Shown in pieces: positions 54,591 to 63,126 of a stretch of 64,000 nt of DNA. The notes beneath the pieces were generated by a model. It saw nothing but the letters and a program-made list of their open reading frames with translations, was not told the origin of the DNA and did not search any database. Origin of the DNA: Nitrospira sp. (lineage in GTDB: Bacteria > Nitrospirota > Nitrospiria > Nitrospirales > Nitrospiraceae); NCBI GenBank assembly GCA_030692565.1, contig JAUYAO010000057.1:124001-188000 (forward strand). The letters run 5' to 3'. Each line of letters begins with the position of its first letter. Position 1 is the stretch's first letter. The position numbers and the translations under genes are program-made.

Positions 54591-55604
54591 ATGAACGTGC
54601 GACCCACGATCAAGCAGGAATGGTCCCTATTGGTCAGCGGCGGCACCTCGGTGGCCTTTCTTGTCTTCGGACAGAGATGGCTGGGGGATCTTTCGCACCA
54701 GACGTGGTTTGCACTCATGTTCGTGTGGCTCTTCACCGTCATCCTGCTGTCGGCTTTTGCCGTCGTCCGCCATGCCGAAAGCCTAGCGACGAAACTGGGG
54801 GAACCGGGGGGAACGCTCATTCTGACGCTGGCTGTCACCGGGATTGAAGTTATGATGATCAGCGCCGTCATGCTGACCGGCAAAGGCAACCCATCGCTCG
54901 CGCGGGATGCGATGTTCGCCGTCGTGATGATCACCCTCAATGGAATGATCGGCTTTTCCCTCCTGCTGGGAGGACTGCGGTATCACGAACAGACGTACAA
55001 TCTGCAAGGAGCGAACGCCTTCCTAGCGGTGATTATCCCCCTGGCCGTGCTTGGCCTGGTCCTGCCAAATTTTACGATGTCTTCTCCGGGTCCGACGTTA
55101 TCGCCTCGCCAATCGACCTTTTTGATCATCATGTCGATCGGACTCTATGCGGTTTTTCTCGCCATGCAGATTTCCCGCCATCGGAATTACTTTATGGCGC
55201 CGGCTTCGCTCGAACCGACGGAAGCCCCCTACTTCAAATGCTCGTCCGACGACCAAGACCGCTCGGGGTTACACCTGATGCTGTTGCTGGTAGCGCATCT
55301 ACTGCCTGTCGTCATTCTGGCCGGACAGATTGCGGTCCCTATTACCCACGCCATCCATGAATTACACGCTCCCGCGGCCTTGGCCGGGGTGCTCGTATCT
55401 GTGCTGGTGTTGTCTCCTGAGTCGATGAGCGCGGTGCGTGCCGCATCGCCAGCTTCTATTTTCTTTCTCAGGCACTGCGGACCATTCCTGTCGGCACGGG
55501 CTATGCCGTATGGACCGGGATCGGAGCGGTGGGAACCGCGCTTCTCGGCATGGTCATTTGGGGGGAATCAGTCGCACCGCTACGACTCCTGTCGCTTGCG
55601 CTGA
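54591..55604 (+). pseudogene. chaA: chaA (calcium/proton antiporter), truncated and frameshifted at the 3' end
   Basis: Residues 1 to about 284 match ChaA-type Ca2+/H+ antiporters: TLAVTGIEVMMISAVMLTGK with the Na_Ca_ex alpha-repeat, ITLNGMIGFSLLLGGLRYHE, and [20 protein letters not shown] of the second repeat. From about 55443 the frame carries no homology; the expected final 80 residues are missing. The DNA after that point is the 3' end of sugE in another frame (55445-55642). The join is a deletion that fused the two genes, so the ChaA made here lacks its last membrane helices and is probably non-functional. Confidence 0.8.
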
Positions 55605-55642
55605 TTGTGCTGGGCATGATGGGACTCAAGTTGAGCGCGTAA
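55445..55642 (+). pseudogene. sugE: sugE/gdx-like SMR transporter, 5'-truncated
   Basis: In the frame shifted from chaA the DNA encodes [20 protein letters not shown], then [20 protein letters not shown] and [19 protein letters not shown] followed by TAA: the last 65 residues of a small multidrug resistance protein, SugE/Gdx subtype (guanidinium exporter). The N-terminal 40 or so residues, including the essential membrane Glu, are gone. Sequence and frame are well kept, so the deletion may be recent, or the join may be an assembly artefact. Confidence 0.85.
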
Positions 55643-56175
55643 TCGGCCCTCCACATCGCCCATCACTCACCACAGGCTCATCAAACGCCGACAAGTCCCG
55701 GCTGCCGTACCCATCGCCGTCCAAGCCAGGGCACTCTTTTTCCTAGCCTCGGGATTCACCTAGTTCACCACCGCACCCCTGACTGTTATCCTGTAGCGAA
55801 TACTTCCGCACTGAGGTGCCGGTTGCCTCGTAACAGAGGAGTCGCGACGCCTCAAAGCAAGACTGTGGCCTGCCTCACGGAAGACGGTGTACCGGGCTCC
55901 GTGAAGGCATCATTCTCATAGAGGTTGACTGAGGTGAAGGACTTCACCGTCAACTCTTCACTGGCCATACAGAAATCACCCCTTAGTTTCACCCGGCGAG
56001 GAGAACTTTTCTCAGTAATATCTCTAGGAGATCAAGGCATTAGTATCACCCGGTGGTTACTTCACTAGTTAGGGAACCAGAGCGGCACAGGCGTTGCTTC
56101 TTAGTTAAGAAGGCGATCAAGAGCTTTCCCCGTTCCACCCCACTTGCTCGCCCAAGACGTACAGGGAGGAACCGT
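55643..56175. other. Leader region of the compatible-solute operon
   Basis: About 530 bases without a gene. It contains an inverted repeat at 55924-55954 and a further TTCACC-rich stretch, and ends with AGGGAGGA before the next ATG. A long 5' leader or several promoters may be present. Confidence 0.5.
55924..55954. promoter_or_regulatory. Two-part inverted repeat in the operon leader
   Basis: GTTGAC and GGTGAA pair with TTCACC and GTCAAC (outer and inner arms, with a TGA bulge on one side and a GGAC loop). It would form a stable 12-bp hairpin in the leader of the operon that starts at 56176. It may be an RNA regulatory element or an attenuator-like structure; no known riboswitch is recognised. 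Confidence 0.35.
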
Positions 56176-57444
56176 ATGTCAGACTTCCATCAAAACGGCG
56201 TTGTGACCGTGCTCCACCGCCTCGGACGGCCGAACCTCGAACAACTGGAGGCGGAACTTCAGCGGCACGCATCGACGAATCCGATTGCCCTGGTCCTCCC
56301 TTCCCTCTACTCAGAGCTCCAGCGACCGGCGCTCAGGAAGATTGTCGAGACGCTGACCGAGGTGCGTTATGTGAACGAGATCGTCATCTCTCTGGACCGG
56401 GCTTCGGCGCTGGAGTTCCGCTTGGCCAAAGAATACTTCTCGATTCTCCCGCAGCGCGTCCGGGTAATCTGGAACGACGGAAGCCGCATTCAGCAGATCT
56501 TGAAGCGCCTGACCGACAATGCCATCGATGTCGGCCTGGCCGGCAAAGGTCGCGGCTGCTGGACCGCCTTCGGATATGTACTCGCCCGCCACCAAAGCAA
56601 AGTGCTCGCCCTGCACGATTGCGATATTGTGAGCTATGACCGGCAGTACCTCGCCCGGCTCTGCTATCCCATCGCCAACCCCAATCTTGGATACGAATTC
56701 GCCAAAGGCTACTACAGCCGCATTACCGACCGGCTGCATGGCCGCGTGACCCGGCTCTTCATGACTCCGCTCCTCCGCAGCCTCCAGCAGCTGGTCGGCA
56801 CACATCCCCTCCTGACTTTTCTTGATAGCTTCCGCTATCCGCTTGCCGGGGAATTCGCCATGGTCAGCGATCTCGCCTGGATCAACCGCATTCCGGGAGA
56901 TTGGGGCCTCGAAGTGGGTGTTCTCGCCGAGGTGTACCGCAACTGCGCGCTCCGCCGCGTCTGCCAGGTCGACATCGCCGACGCCTACGAGCATAAGCAC
57001 CAGGAACTCTCGGCGGATAATCCTGATGCCGGGCTGTTAAAAATGTCGGCCGACATTACCAAGGCCCTCTTCAGAAATTTGGCCAGCGACGGCGTCATTC
57101 TCTCCGACGGCCTGCTGAAAACCCTCAGAGCCACCTACCTTCAAGCCGCGCAGGATGCGATCAGCCGCTACGAAAACGACGCGATGATCAACTCCCTCCA
57201 GTTCGATCGCCACCAGGAACGCACCGCCGTCGAAGTATTTCTGAAAGGCATGAAGCTCGCTACTCAGAGTTTCATCGAAGATCCGCTCGGTGTCCCCATG
57301 ATCTCCAACTGGAGCCGCGTGGTGGCCGCGGTCCCCGATGTCTTCGGGCTCCTGATCGAGGCGGTCGAGAGTGACCATGAGTGGGAACCGGCCGGCGAGC
57401 TGGCCCATGGCGACCATCACACCCCGCTCACAAGAGTCTCGTAG
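56176..57444 (+). CDS. gpgS: Glucosyl-3-phosphoglycerate synthase-like (GT81)
   Basis: A 422-residue GT-A glycosyltransferase. It contains VLPSLYSELQRPALRKIVET, GKGRGCWTAFGY (123-134), the metal-binding DxD variant LHDCDIVS (D148, D150), GRVTRLFMTPLLRSLQQLVG and PLAGEFAMV, all typical of bacterial GpgS. GpgS makes glucosyl-3-phosphoglycerate from NDP-glucose and 3-phosphoglycerate, the first step to glucosylglycerate. The ATG at 56176 is preceded by GGGAGGA. A second glycosyltransferase and an MPGP-type phosphatase follow. The donor sugar (glucose or mannose) is inferred from the family. Confidence 0.8.
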   Translation: MSDFHQNGVVTVLHRLGRPNLEQLEAELQRHASTNPIALVLPSLYSELQRPALRKIVETLTEVRYVNEIVISLDRASALEFRLAKEYFSILPQRVRVIWNDGSRIQQILKRLTDNAIDVGLAGKGRGCWTAFGYVLARHQSKVLALHDCDIVSYDRQYLARLCYPIANPNLGYEFAKGYYSRITDRLHGRVTRLFMTPLLRSLQQLVGTHPLLTFLDSFRYPLAGEFAMVSDLAWINRIPGDWGLEVGVLAEVYRNCALRRVCQVDIADAYEHKHQELSADNPDAGLLKMSADITKALFRNLASDGVILSDGLLKTLRATYLQAAQDAISRYENDAMINSLQFDRHQERTAVEVFLKGMKLATQSFIEDPLGVPMISNWSRVVAAVPDVFGLLIEAVESDHEWEPAGELAHGDHHTPLTRVS

Positions 57445-57456
57445 CACGCTCGCGTG

Positions 57457-58728
57457 ATGCCCATGCTGCATTCGACCATCACTCCCTTGGCCGCCCAGAC
57501 CGAAGTCACGGTCGAGCAGATCGGCACGGCAGACCTGCTCGTCGGGGTTCCGAGCTACAACAACGCCGACACGATCGGCCATGTTATTCGGGCCATACGG
57601 GCCGGCCTCGCTAAATACTTTCCGGACCGTCGGGCCGTCCTGGTGAACGCCGACGGAGGATCCACTGACGGAACCCCCTTAATTGTCGCCGACACCTTGG
57701 TCGATTTTGGTGTGCTGTTCATCGGCGACCGGCAGAGCCCCCTCCATCGCATCGTCACGCCCTACCATGGAATACCCGGCAAGGGGAGCGCGTTCCGCAC
57801 GATTTTCGAGATCGCCAAACGCCTGAACGTCCAGGCCTGCGCAGTGGTGGATTCGGACCTTCGCAGCATCACACCCGAGTGGGTGGAACTGCTCCTTCGC
57901 CCCATCGTGCAGGAAGGCTTCGACTACGTCGCGCCTTTCTATCAACGCCATAAGTACGACGGAACGATTACCAACAGTATTGCCTATCCATTGACCCGCG
58001 CGCTGTACGGCTATCAGGTTCGCCAACCCATCGGAGGTGACTTCGGATTTTCCGGCGACCTGGCCAGGCATTACCTGAACAAACACGTCTGGGAGTCTGA
58101 GGTGGCCCGCTTCGGTATCGATATCTGGATGACCACGGAGGCGCTGACCAGTGGCGCGCGGGTCTGCCAAAGCTTTCTGGGCGCGAAAATTCACAATCCC
58201 AAAGACCCGGCAGCCGATCTTTCCGACATGCTGGCGCAAGTCACCGGCGCCCTGTTCAGCCTGATGGAGACCCATCCCGCCACATGGATCCCCGTGAGAG
58301 ACTCCGAGCCCGTGCCGCTCTTCGGATTTCAATACGAAACGGGCGTGGAACCGATCCATGTGAACGTCGAGCGAATGCTGGAGGTGTTTCAGCAGGGGCT
58401 GCAGGACCTGCAGCCCATCTGGAGTCGCATGTTGTCGGAGGACAGCCTCGCCCGACTCAACTCTTTGCAGGGAGTTGCTCCAACGGCCTTCCGGATGCCG
58501 GATGCCCTCTGGGTCCAGGTGATCTATGACACGGCCCTGTCCTATCACGCCGGAGTACTTCCGAAAGACCACCTCCTGAAAGCGCTCACACCGTTGTATC
58601 TCGGCCGAACCGCCTCGTTCGTTCTGCAGACACAGGGGCTGACCACCCGCGAGGCGGAACATCATGTTGAATCCCTGTGCCGGGCCTTCGAGGCCCACAA
58701 AGAATATCTCGTGACACGGTGGCCGTGA
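57457..58728 (+). CDS. GT2/GT81-like glycosyltransferase of the compatible-solute operon
   Basis: A 423-residue GT-A enzyme: ADLLVGVPSYNNADTIGHVI, then LVNADGGSTDGTPLIV, GIPGKGSAFRT (108-110 is GKG), the DxD motif AVVDSDLRS (D132, D134), and QPIGGDFGFSGDLA. The C-terminal 150 residues are helical. It is a distant relative of GpgS and of mannosylglycerate synthases. It starts 12 bases after gpgS. It may add a second sugar to make a di-glycosylated glycerate, or use another acceptor. ATG at 57457 is used; a GTG at 57454 is an alternative. Confidence 0.72.
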   Translation: MPMLHSTITPLAAQTEVTVEQIGTADLLVGVPSYNNADTIGHVIRAIRAGLAKYFPDRRAVLVNADGGSTDGTPLIVADTLVDFGVLFIGDRQSPLHRIVTPYHGIPGKGSAFRTIFEIAKRLNVQACAVVDSDLRSITPEWVELLLRPIVQEGFDYVAPFYQRHKYDGTITNSIAYPLTRALYGYQVRQPIGGDFGFSGDLARHYLNKHVWESEVARFGIDIWMTTEALTSGARVCQSFLGAKIHNPKDPAADLSDMLAQVTGALFSLMETHPATWIPVRDSEPVPLFGFQYETGVEPIHVNVERMLEVFQQGLQDLQPIWSRMLSEDSLARLNSLQGVAPTAFRMPDALWVQVIYDTALSYHAGVLPKDHLLKALTPLYLGRTASFVLQTQGLTTREAEHHVESLCRAFEAHKEYLVTRWP

Positions 58729-58768
58729 GCAGCGGCTACCCCCGGCATGGGGAGTAAAGGAGGATATC

Positions 58769-59476
58769 ATGACATCACAGTGGATCGAGACGTTACTGGA
58801 ACCCGTGACCGTCCTCGGCCGGCAAACGCTGGCGATCGTCCCCAATGTGTTGGCCATGAGCCTGCTGCTGCTGGCAGGCGTCGGCACCGCCTGGTTCGTC
58901 GGCCACGCGGTCGAACGGTTTCTCCGGGTGATCGGACTCGACCGAGTAAGCGATCGGCTGGGCCTGACTTCCACGTTCCTGCGCGGCGGGATTAAATCGG
59001 CCCCCTCCCATCTCATCGGACGAACGATCCACTGGCTCGTTCTGCTCTTCGCGTCGATCGCCTCGCTTGAAGCCTTGCACATCGACTCCGTCAGCCGATT
59101 GACCCATGCCACCGTCGCCTATATCCCACATCTCGTCATCGCCACGCTGATCGGAATTGCGGGCTACCTGATCGCCAACTTCGTCGCCCAAGGAGTCCTG
59201 ATCGCTGCGGTCAATGCCGGCCTCCCGCCGGCCCGCCTGATTGCCTCGGCGGCCCGCTGGGCGATCCAATTGCTCAGCGTCGCCATGGCTCTTGAGCAAC
59301 TGGGCATCGCGGAACACATCGTGGCCGTCGGATTCGGCATTACCTGGGGCGGCATTGTCCTTGCCGCCGCACTGGCGTTCGGATTGGGAGGCAAGGACCT
59401 CGCACGGTCATTTCTTGAGCGTCGGCTGGCTGCTCCGTTGCACGGACCGACTCATAACGATGTTCACCACCATTGA
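58769..59476 (+). CDS. TM-helix (MscS-like N-terminal) membrane protein
   Basis: A 235-residue membrane protein with five hydrophobic segments, including VLAMSLLLLAGVGTAWFVGH, WLVLLFASIASLEALHI, YIPHLVIATLIGIAGYLIAN and ITWGGIVLAAALAFGLGGKD. This is the conserved-TM-helix repeat unit (PF05552-like) found in MscS-like proteins; the A-x-x-FGLGGKD end is where the MscS pore begins, but the soluble MscS part is missing. Placed inside a compatible-solute operon, it may be an osmotic-shock release channel or a helper for one. GGAGG precedes the ATG. Confidence 0.7.
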   Translation: MTSQWIETLLEPVTVLGRQTLAIVPNVLAMSLLLLAGVGTAWFVGHAVERFLRVIGLDRVSDRLGLTSTFLRGGIKSAPSHLIGRTIHWLVLLFASIASLEALHIDSVSRLTHATVAYIPHLVIATLIGIAGYLIANFVAQGVLIAAVNAGLPPARLIASAARWAIQLLSVAMALEQLGIAEHIVAVGFGITWGGIVLAAALAFGLGGKDLARSFLERRLAAPLHGPTHNDVHHH

Positions 59477-59483
59477 GGCCCCC

Positions 59484-60320
59484 ATGCGTCCTCGCTATCT
59501 TGTCTTCACCGATCTGGACGGATGTCTGCTCGACAGCCGGACCTATTCGTTCGACGCAGCTCGACCGGCCCTCGAACGACTCCAGGCGAACCACATTCCC
59601 GTGGTTCTGGTTTCCAGTAAGACGCGGGCGGAGATCGAGCCGCTTCGCCAGCAACTGAATCACCAGGGTCCGTTCATCGTCGAAAACGGCGGCGCCGTGT
59701 TCGTGCCTCTCGGCACCTTTGATTTCCCTCTGGACCGCGCCCGACGACGGTCTACCTATCACGTCATCGAGTTTGGAACGCCCTACGCCCTGTTACGCGA
59801 TGTACTCAAGCAGATTGAGGAAGCCGTCGGTACGCCGTTGATAGGATTCGGGGATCTTTCGATCGATGAGATTATGGAGCTGACCGGACTACCCAGGGAA
59901 GCTGCACTACGGGCCAAGATACGCGAGTACGATGAGCCCTACCTGGTACAGGGCCCCGCCACGCTGGTCACCGAGGTCTGCCGTCAGATCATCACGCGAG
60001 GATTACAATGGACGAAGGGCGGGCGCTTCTTTCATCTGACCGGACTGAACAACAAGGGGCAAGCCGCCTTGAGGCTGCTTCATTGCTATAAACGGCAATG
60101 GAATCTCGATGGACCACCGGGCGAGGTTGAAACAGTAGGGATCGGGGATAGCCTGAACGATCTCCCCCTCCTGCTCGCGGTGGATCTCCCGGTGCTGGTG
60201 CAGAAGCCGGACGGATCGTACGACCACGACATCCATGTCCCCCAACTGATCCATGCCCCTGGCATCGGACCCGTCGGGTGGAATCACGCGATTCTGAATC
60301 TGCTACGGCTCGCAGCCTAG
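59484..60320 (+). CDS. Mannosyl/glucosyl-3-phosphoglycerate phosphatase-like (HAD-IIB)
   Basis: A 278-residue HAD phosphatase of the MPGP/YedP type. Motif I is FTDLDGCLLD (D10, D12), motif II is VVLVSSKTRAEIEPLR, the cap carries IVENGGAVFVPLG, and motif IV is GIGDSLNDLPLL. The family removes phosphate from mannosyl- or glucosyl-3-phosphoglycerate to give the free glycosylglycerate. With the GpgS-like gene this completes the two-step route. I use the ATG at 59484 with GAGG upstream; an ATG at 59460 overlaps the neighbour. Confidence 0.85.
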   Translation: MRPRYLVFTDLDGCLLDSRTYSFDAARPALERLQANHIPVVLVSSKTRAEIEPLRQQLNHQGPFIVENGGAVFVPLGTFDFPLDRARRRSTYHVIEFGTPYALLRDVLKQIEEAVGTPLIGFGDLSIDEIMELTGLPREAALRAKIREYDEPYLVQGPATLVTEVCRQIITRGLQWTKGGRFFHLTGLNNKGQAALRLLHCYKRQWNLDGPPGEVETVGIGDSLNDLPLLLAVDLPVLVQKPDGSYDHDIHVPQLIHAPGIGPVGWNHAILNLLRLAA

Positions 60321-60354
60321 CAGCCGCGCGACCCTCTCTGAATAGGTGTGTCCG

Positions 60355-60549
60355 TCAGGCGGATTTTTTCGACGCAAACACCGCCGCATCACAGGAGAGA
60401 TACTTGATCTGCTTGATGGGGACCAGGATCATTTCCCGCGGCGACTCCAGATAAATAAATTCCTGGTCTTCCGACAACCGATGACTGACCGCGTCCTTGA
60501 TCAACAACTCCTGATTGTCCACAAACACGACTTTCACCCAATAGTGCAC
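60355..60549 (-). CDS. Small conserved-looking hypothetical protein
   Basis: A 64-residue soluble protein (MHYWVKVVFVDNQELLIKDA at the start) with alternating hydrophobic residues, probably a small beta-barrel or Sm-like fold; I do not recognise the family. It starts with GTG at 60549; AAGGAG lies seven bases upstream. It converges with the phosphatase gene. Confidence 0.5.
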   Translation of the reverse strand: MHYWVKVVFVDNQELLIKDAVSHRLSEDQEFIYLESPREMILVPIKQIKYLSCDAAVFASKKSA

Positions 60550-60709
60550 GACGCTGCTCCTTCCGACAAAAAGCCGACGATCCGACTATACCACGACCCC
60601 TTCAAAGCCAGAGGATTATACTGATCCCTTCAAGACTGTGGCAACTTGCCAGCCATAGCCGCTCGTGAGTAGAGTAGCAATGCAGGACCATGTCTTCGAG
60701 GAATGTCCG

Positions 60710-61219
60710 ATGGCCAAGTCATTGCGAATCAGCGGGTTGACGGCGCTCTTGCTCACCGGCCTCACGATGTCCCCTCTCCTGAGCGACGCGCAGGTGGTTG
60801 GAGACGAGGCTGAACTGGGTCGGCTCCAGTCGAAAGCCGAAGACGCGATCGGGAATGATGATGCGGATGGAGCCGCGATGATGATGGGGCGGGCCGCGTT
60901 GCTCGCCGCTCAACTCGGCAAGAGAGAGACCGGATGGAAGACGGCATTCCGCAAGGGCCAGGAAGCGCTCTTCAGATCACAGGAACATACCTACCGGGCC
61001 ATGGCCCTCTTTCGCCGAGCCGGCGGTCAATTGCCGGCCTCATCGGGAGTTTGCGGCAGCCTGGCCCTCGGTCACACCGCTCTTACTCACGTGGCTGAGG
61101 GGAAGGAACCTTCTCCCCAAGACACCCGCCTCCTGGAGGAGGCCAGGCGTCTTCAGGAATCTGCGGAAAACTGGAACCAGGTTATCGTATCCCTGGTTGC
61201 CGAATACCAATGTTCGTAA
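60710..61219 (+). CDS. Exported helical hypothetical protein
   Basis: A 169-residue protein with signal peptide (MAKSLRISGLTALLLTGLTM, cleavage near SDA-QV). The mature part is helical (ELGRLQSKAEDAIGNDDADG) and has a Cys pair (GVCGS and the last residues EYQCS) that may form a disulphide in the periplasm. GAGGAA precedes the ATG. No known family is recognised. Confidence 0.65.
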   Translation: MAKSLRISGLTALLLTGLTMSPLLSDAQVVGDEAELGRLQSKAEDAIGNDDADGAAMMMGRAALLAAQLGKRETGWKTAFRKGQEALFRSQEHTYRAMALFRRAGGQLPASSGVCGSLALGHTALTHVAEGKEPSPQDTRLLEEARRLQESAENWNQVIVSLVAEYQCS

Positions 61220-61243
61220 CTCCCCGAGACCGTGGGTCTGGCC

Positions 61244-61687
61244 TTAGTCGTCTTCCGGGTTGATGATGTGCAGGCCCGCCGTCTTTGACGCCGCCAACAG
61301 CTGCGCGTCCGCACTCACGACGGTCAGTCGCAACGGCTTCAACTCCAGCGCCAACGCCAGATGCATCACTTGCGCAGCCCGGAGAAAGGGATACTCCAGG
61401 ACCAACTCTTTGGTGGCCAGATACGTCCCCATGGTCGGCGCAATAAACTCGAACAGTCCGGCCTTCGATTCCAGCTCGAATTTATACAACACCGAGTAGC
61501 AATCGTCCCGGGTGATCTCTCCCTGTTGAGCTCGATTGGAGAGCGTGGCGTAAAAGTCCGTAACCGTCCAGGTCGGCAGAATGGCGACTTTGCCGCGCTT
61601 GACCATCAGCTTGTTGACGACGCGAGTACCCCGCTCCATGCTGTAGCGTTTGACGAGCGCGGTGGAATCAAAATAGTAGTATGGCAT
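61244..61687 (-). CDS. PIN-domain protein (VapC-like) with altered active site
   Basis: A 147-residue PIN-fold protein: MPYYYFDSTALVKRYSMERG has the first Asp (D7), VTDFYATLSN has D44 where Glu is usual, FLRAAQVMHLALALEL has Q106 where the third Asp is usual, and VVSADAQLLAAS has D127. Two of the four usual acidic positions are thus changed, so RNase activity may be reduced or altered. It starts four bases after the small basic gene at 61692-61961, the layout of a toxin-antitoxin pair. Confidence 0.75.
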   Translation of the reverse strand: MPYYYFDSTALVKRYSMERGTRVVNKLMVKRGKVAILPTWTVTDFYATLSNRAQQGEITRDDCYSVLYKFELESKAGLFEFIAPTMGTYLATKELVLEYPFLRAAQVMHLALALELKPLRLTVVSADAQLLAASKTAGLHIINPEDD

Positions 61688-61691
61688 CCTG

Positions 61692-61961
61692 TCACACCCT
61701 CCCCTTCATGATCAGGGCGGCCAGGGGACCCTGGAGTTTTGAGAGTCGATCCTGCAGCTCGTCCAGCGGCACTTCCTCATACCCCTGCTTGCGCAACGTA
61801 TCGGCCAGATTGCCTTGATTGAACGACGCGGTGTCGTCCTTCAACCGGTCGCCCAGCTTGCGCTTCGCCAACCGGCTCGACAGTTTCCGTCCGGGCTTCG
61901 TCAGCCCGCGTCCGCGGCTCCGTGGGGCGCGGCCCATCGCTTTCTCTGTAGACTGTGTCAC
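61692..61961 (-). CDS. Small basic protein, possible partner of the PIN protein
   Basis: An 89-residue protein with a very basic N-terminal half (APRSRGRGLTKPGRKLSSRL) and an acidic-amphipathic C-terminal half (YEEVPLDELQDRLSKLQGPL). This two-part plan, with a DNA- or RNA-binding N-terminus and an interaction C-terminus, is as in antitoxins, but no AbrB, RHH or HTH motif is visible. I use the GTG at 61961 behind AGGAGG; an ATG at 61937 is the alternative. It is followed four bases later by the PIN gene. Confidence 0.6.
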   Translation of the reverse strand: MTQSTEKAMGRAPRSRGRGLTKPGRKLSSRLAKRKLGDRLKDDTASFNQGNLADTLRKQGYEEVPLDELQDRLSKLQGPLAALIMKGRV

Positions 61962-61980
61962 AGTGCTGGATTCCTCCTCG

Positions 61981-63126
61981 TTAAAATGGGCGTGGGCTCG
62001 ATAACGCCGGATTCGCCGGTGTGGATTCTCGCGGACACCCGGCCGGTGATGGCACCTGGGCCGGCAATGACGCCTCTCCAAATACATGAGATGCGATCGC
62101 TTTGGCAAGGTCTGAAGAAAATTCTTGTTGGATAACCCGTAGGGCTTTCGCCGTGGCTTCGCGGTCGGACAGATGCCCTTCCTTCCCGCCGCGCGAGACC
62201 GCGCCGACCACGCGTTGCGTCGCGGACTCCACCACATCGAAGTCGCTGCACCAGCGCACATACTTAAATTGCGGGTCTCGCACATCGATCGGCCAGACAC
62301 GCACGGTGCCACGCACCAGCAATTCGCTGCCGGCTCGTTGGGTCGTCACATGCAATCCCTCACGAATGAGCCCTTCCATAAGCGATCGCTGGATCGGCTC
62401 CGCATGATCCCCCGTCACTTCGACCGCGAGCACCAGGTTCGTCGAGAGGAATTGATCCAGCTCATTCGACAATTCATTCACACGATACGCGGCGGGAGTT
62501 CCCTGGCCGGAGGAACGGATGACGCGCAGATCTGCATTGAACGCGTCGCGCATCACCAGATTCCTTGTGGCACGCCGGAGGTCTCGCACTTTCGTCAACT
62601 TGTCGGTGGTCTGCCTCGCTTCGAGCAGATCGGCTTCAATCGTCCGATCCAGCTCCCGCATCTTGTCCATCATCGCCGCTTCGCCCTGGCCGCGATGCAT
62701 TCCCGCCAAGGCATAGTGCATCCCCTGATGCCGGTCATACCAGGCATCGAGAATCTTCACGTTTTCAAGGACTTTATCGGTAGAGACGTTCGTCACCTGA
62801 TCCAGCGTCAACCGCCGCTCTGTATTGGTGCTCCCGCGGTTCTCGACCAGCAGGTAGGACTCCCAGTCCTTGGCCTGAGCCGCGACCTCGGCCTTAAAAA
62901 TTCTCGCCACGGCCGCATAGGCCTGATCGGTTGCCGCACTCTTGTTCGTGGCCTGGCCCTGCCCCAGCAGATATTGGCTTGAAGAAAATTCAGCCGTCGC
63001 GCCATCCACCCAGGCCGGCTTCGATTTCCCCCCGAACCACGTACAACCCGAGAGGGCGATGCCTCCGATGAACAGCATGACCAGGGGCAATATGACATCA
63101 CGCCTGAGTCTGACCGGACCTCTCAT
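61981..63126 (-). CDS. LPP20-family lipoprotein
   Basis: A 381-residue lipoprotein. The signal peptide ends at lipobox ALSGC, followed by TWFGGKSKPAWVDG. The LPP20-type domain is seen around SQYLLGQGQATNKSAATDQA and AVARIFKAEVAAQAKDWESY, and the second half (LRVIRSSGQGTPAAYRVNEL onwards) resembles the tail of such proteins. The start overlaps the upstream gene's stop by four bases (ATGA). Family members occur next to LpoB- and COG3014-like lipoproteins that work with penicillin-binding proteins; here a COG3014-like gene is the neighbour. The function is not firmly known. Confidence 0.78.
   Translation of the reverse strand: MRGPVRLRRDVILPLVMLFIGGIALSGCTWFGGKSKPAWVDGATAEFSSSQYLLGQGQATNKSAATDQAYAAVARIFKAEVAAQAKDWESYLLVENRGSTNTERRLTLDQVTNVSTDKVLENVKILDAWYDRHQGMHYALAGMHRGQGEAAMMDKMRELDRTIEADLLEARQTTDKLTKVRDLRRATRNLVMRDAFNADLRVIRSSGQGTPAAYRVNELSNELDQFLSTNLVLAVEVTGDHAEPIQRSLMEGLIREGLHVTTQRAGSELLVRGTVRVWPIDVRDPQFKYVRWCSDFDVVESATQRVVGAVSRGGKEGHLSDREATAKALRVIQQEFSSDLAKAIASHVFGEASLPAQVPSPAGCPRESTPANPALSSPRPF

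Noticed and set aside
52622-54940. A 772-residue minus-strand frame opposite the RND pump gene
   Set aside because: The opposite strand encodes a full-length, typical CzcA-family protein; the long antisense frame is a consequence of GC-rich codons.
56053-56175. A 41-residue N-terminal extension of the GpgS-like protein
   Set aside because: The ATG at 56176 has a strong GGGAGGA site and matches the family's usual start.
57679-59112. A 477-residue minus-strand frame opposite the second glycosyltransferase and membrane protein
   Set aside because: It crosses two real genes on the other strand and has no recognisable domain.
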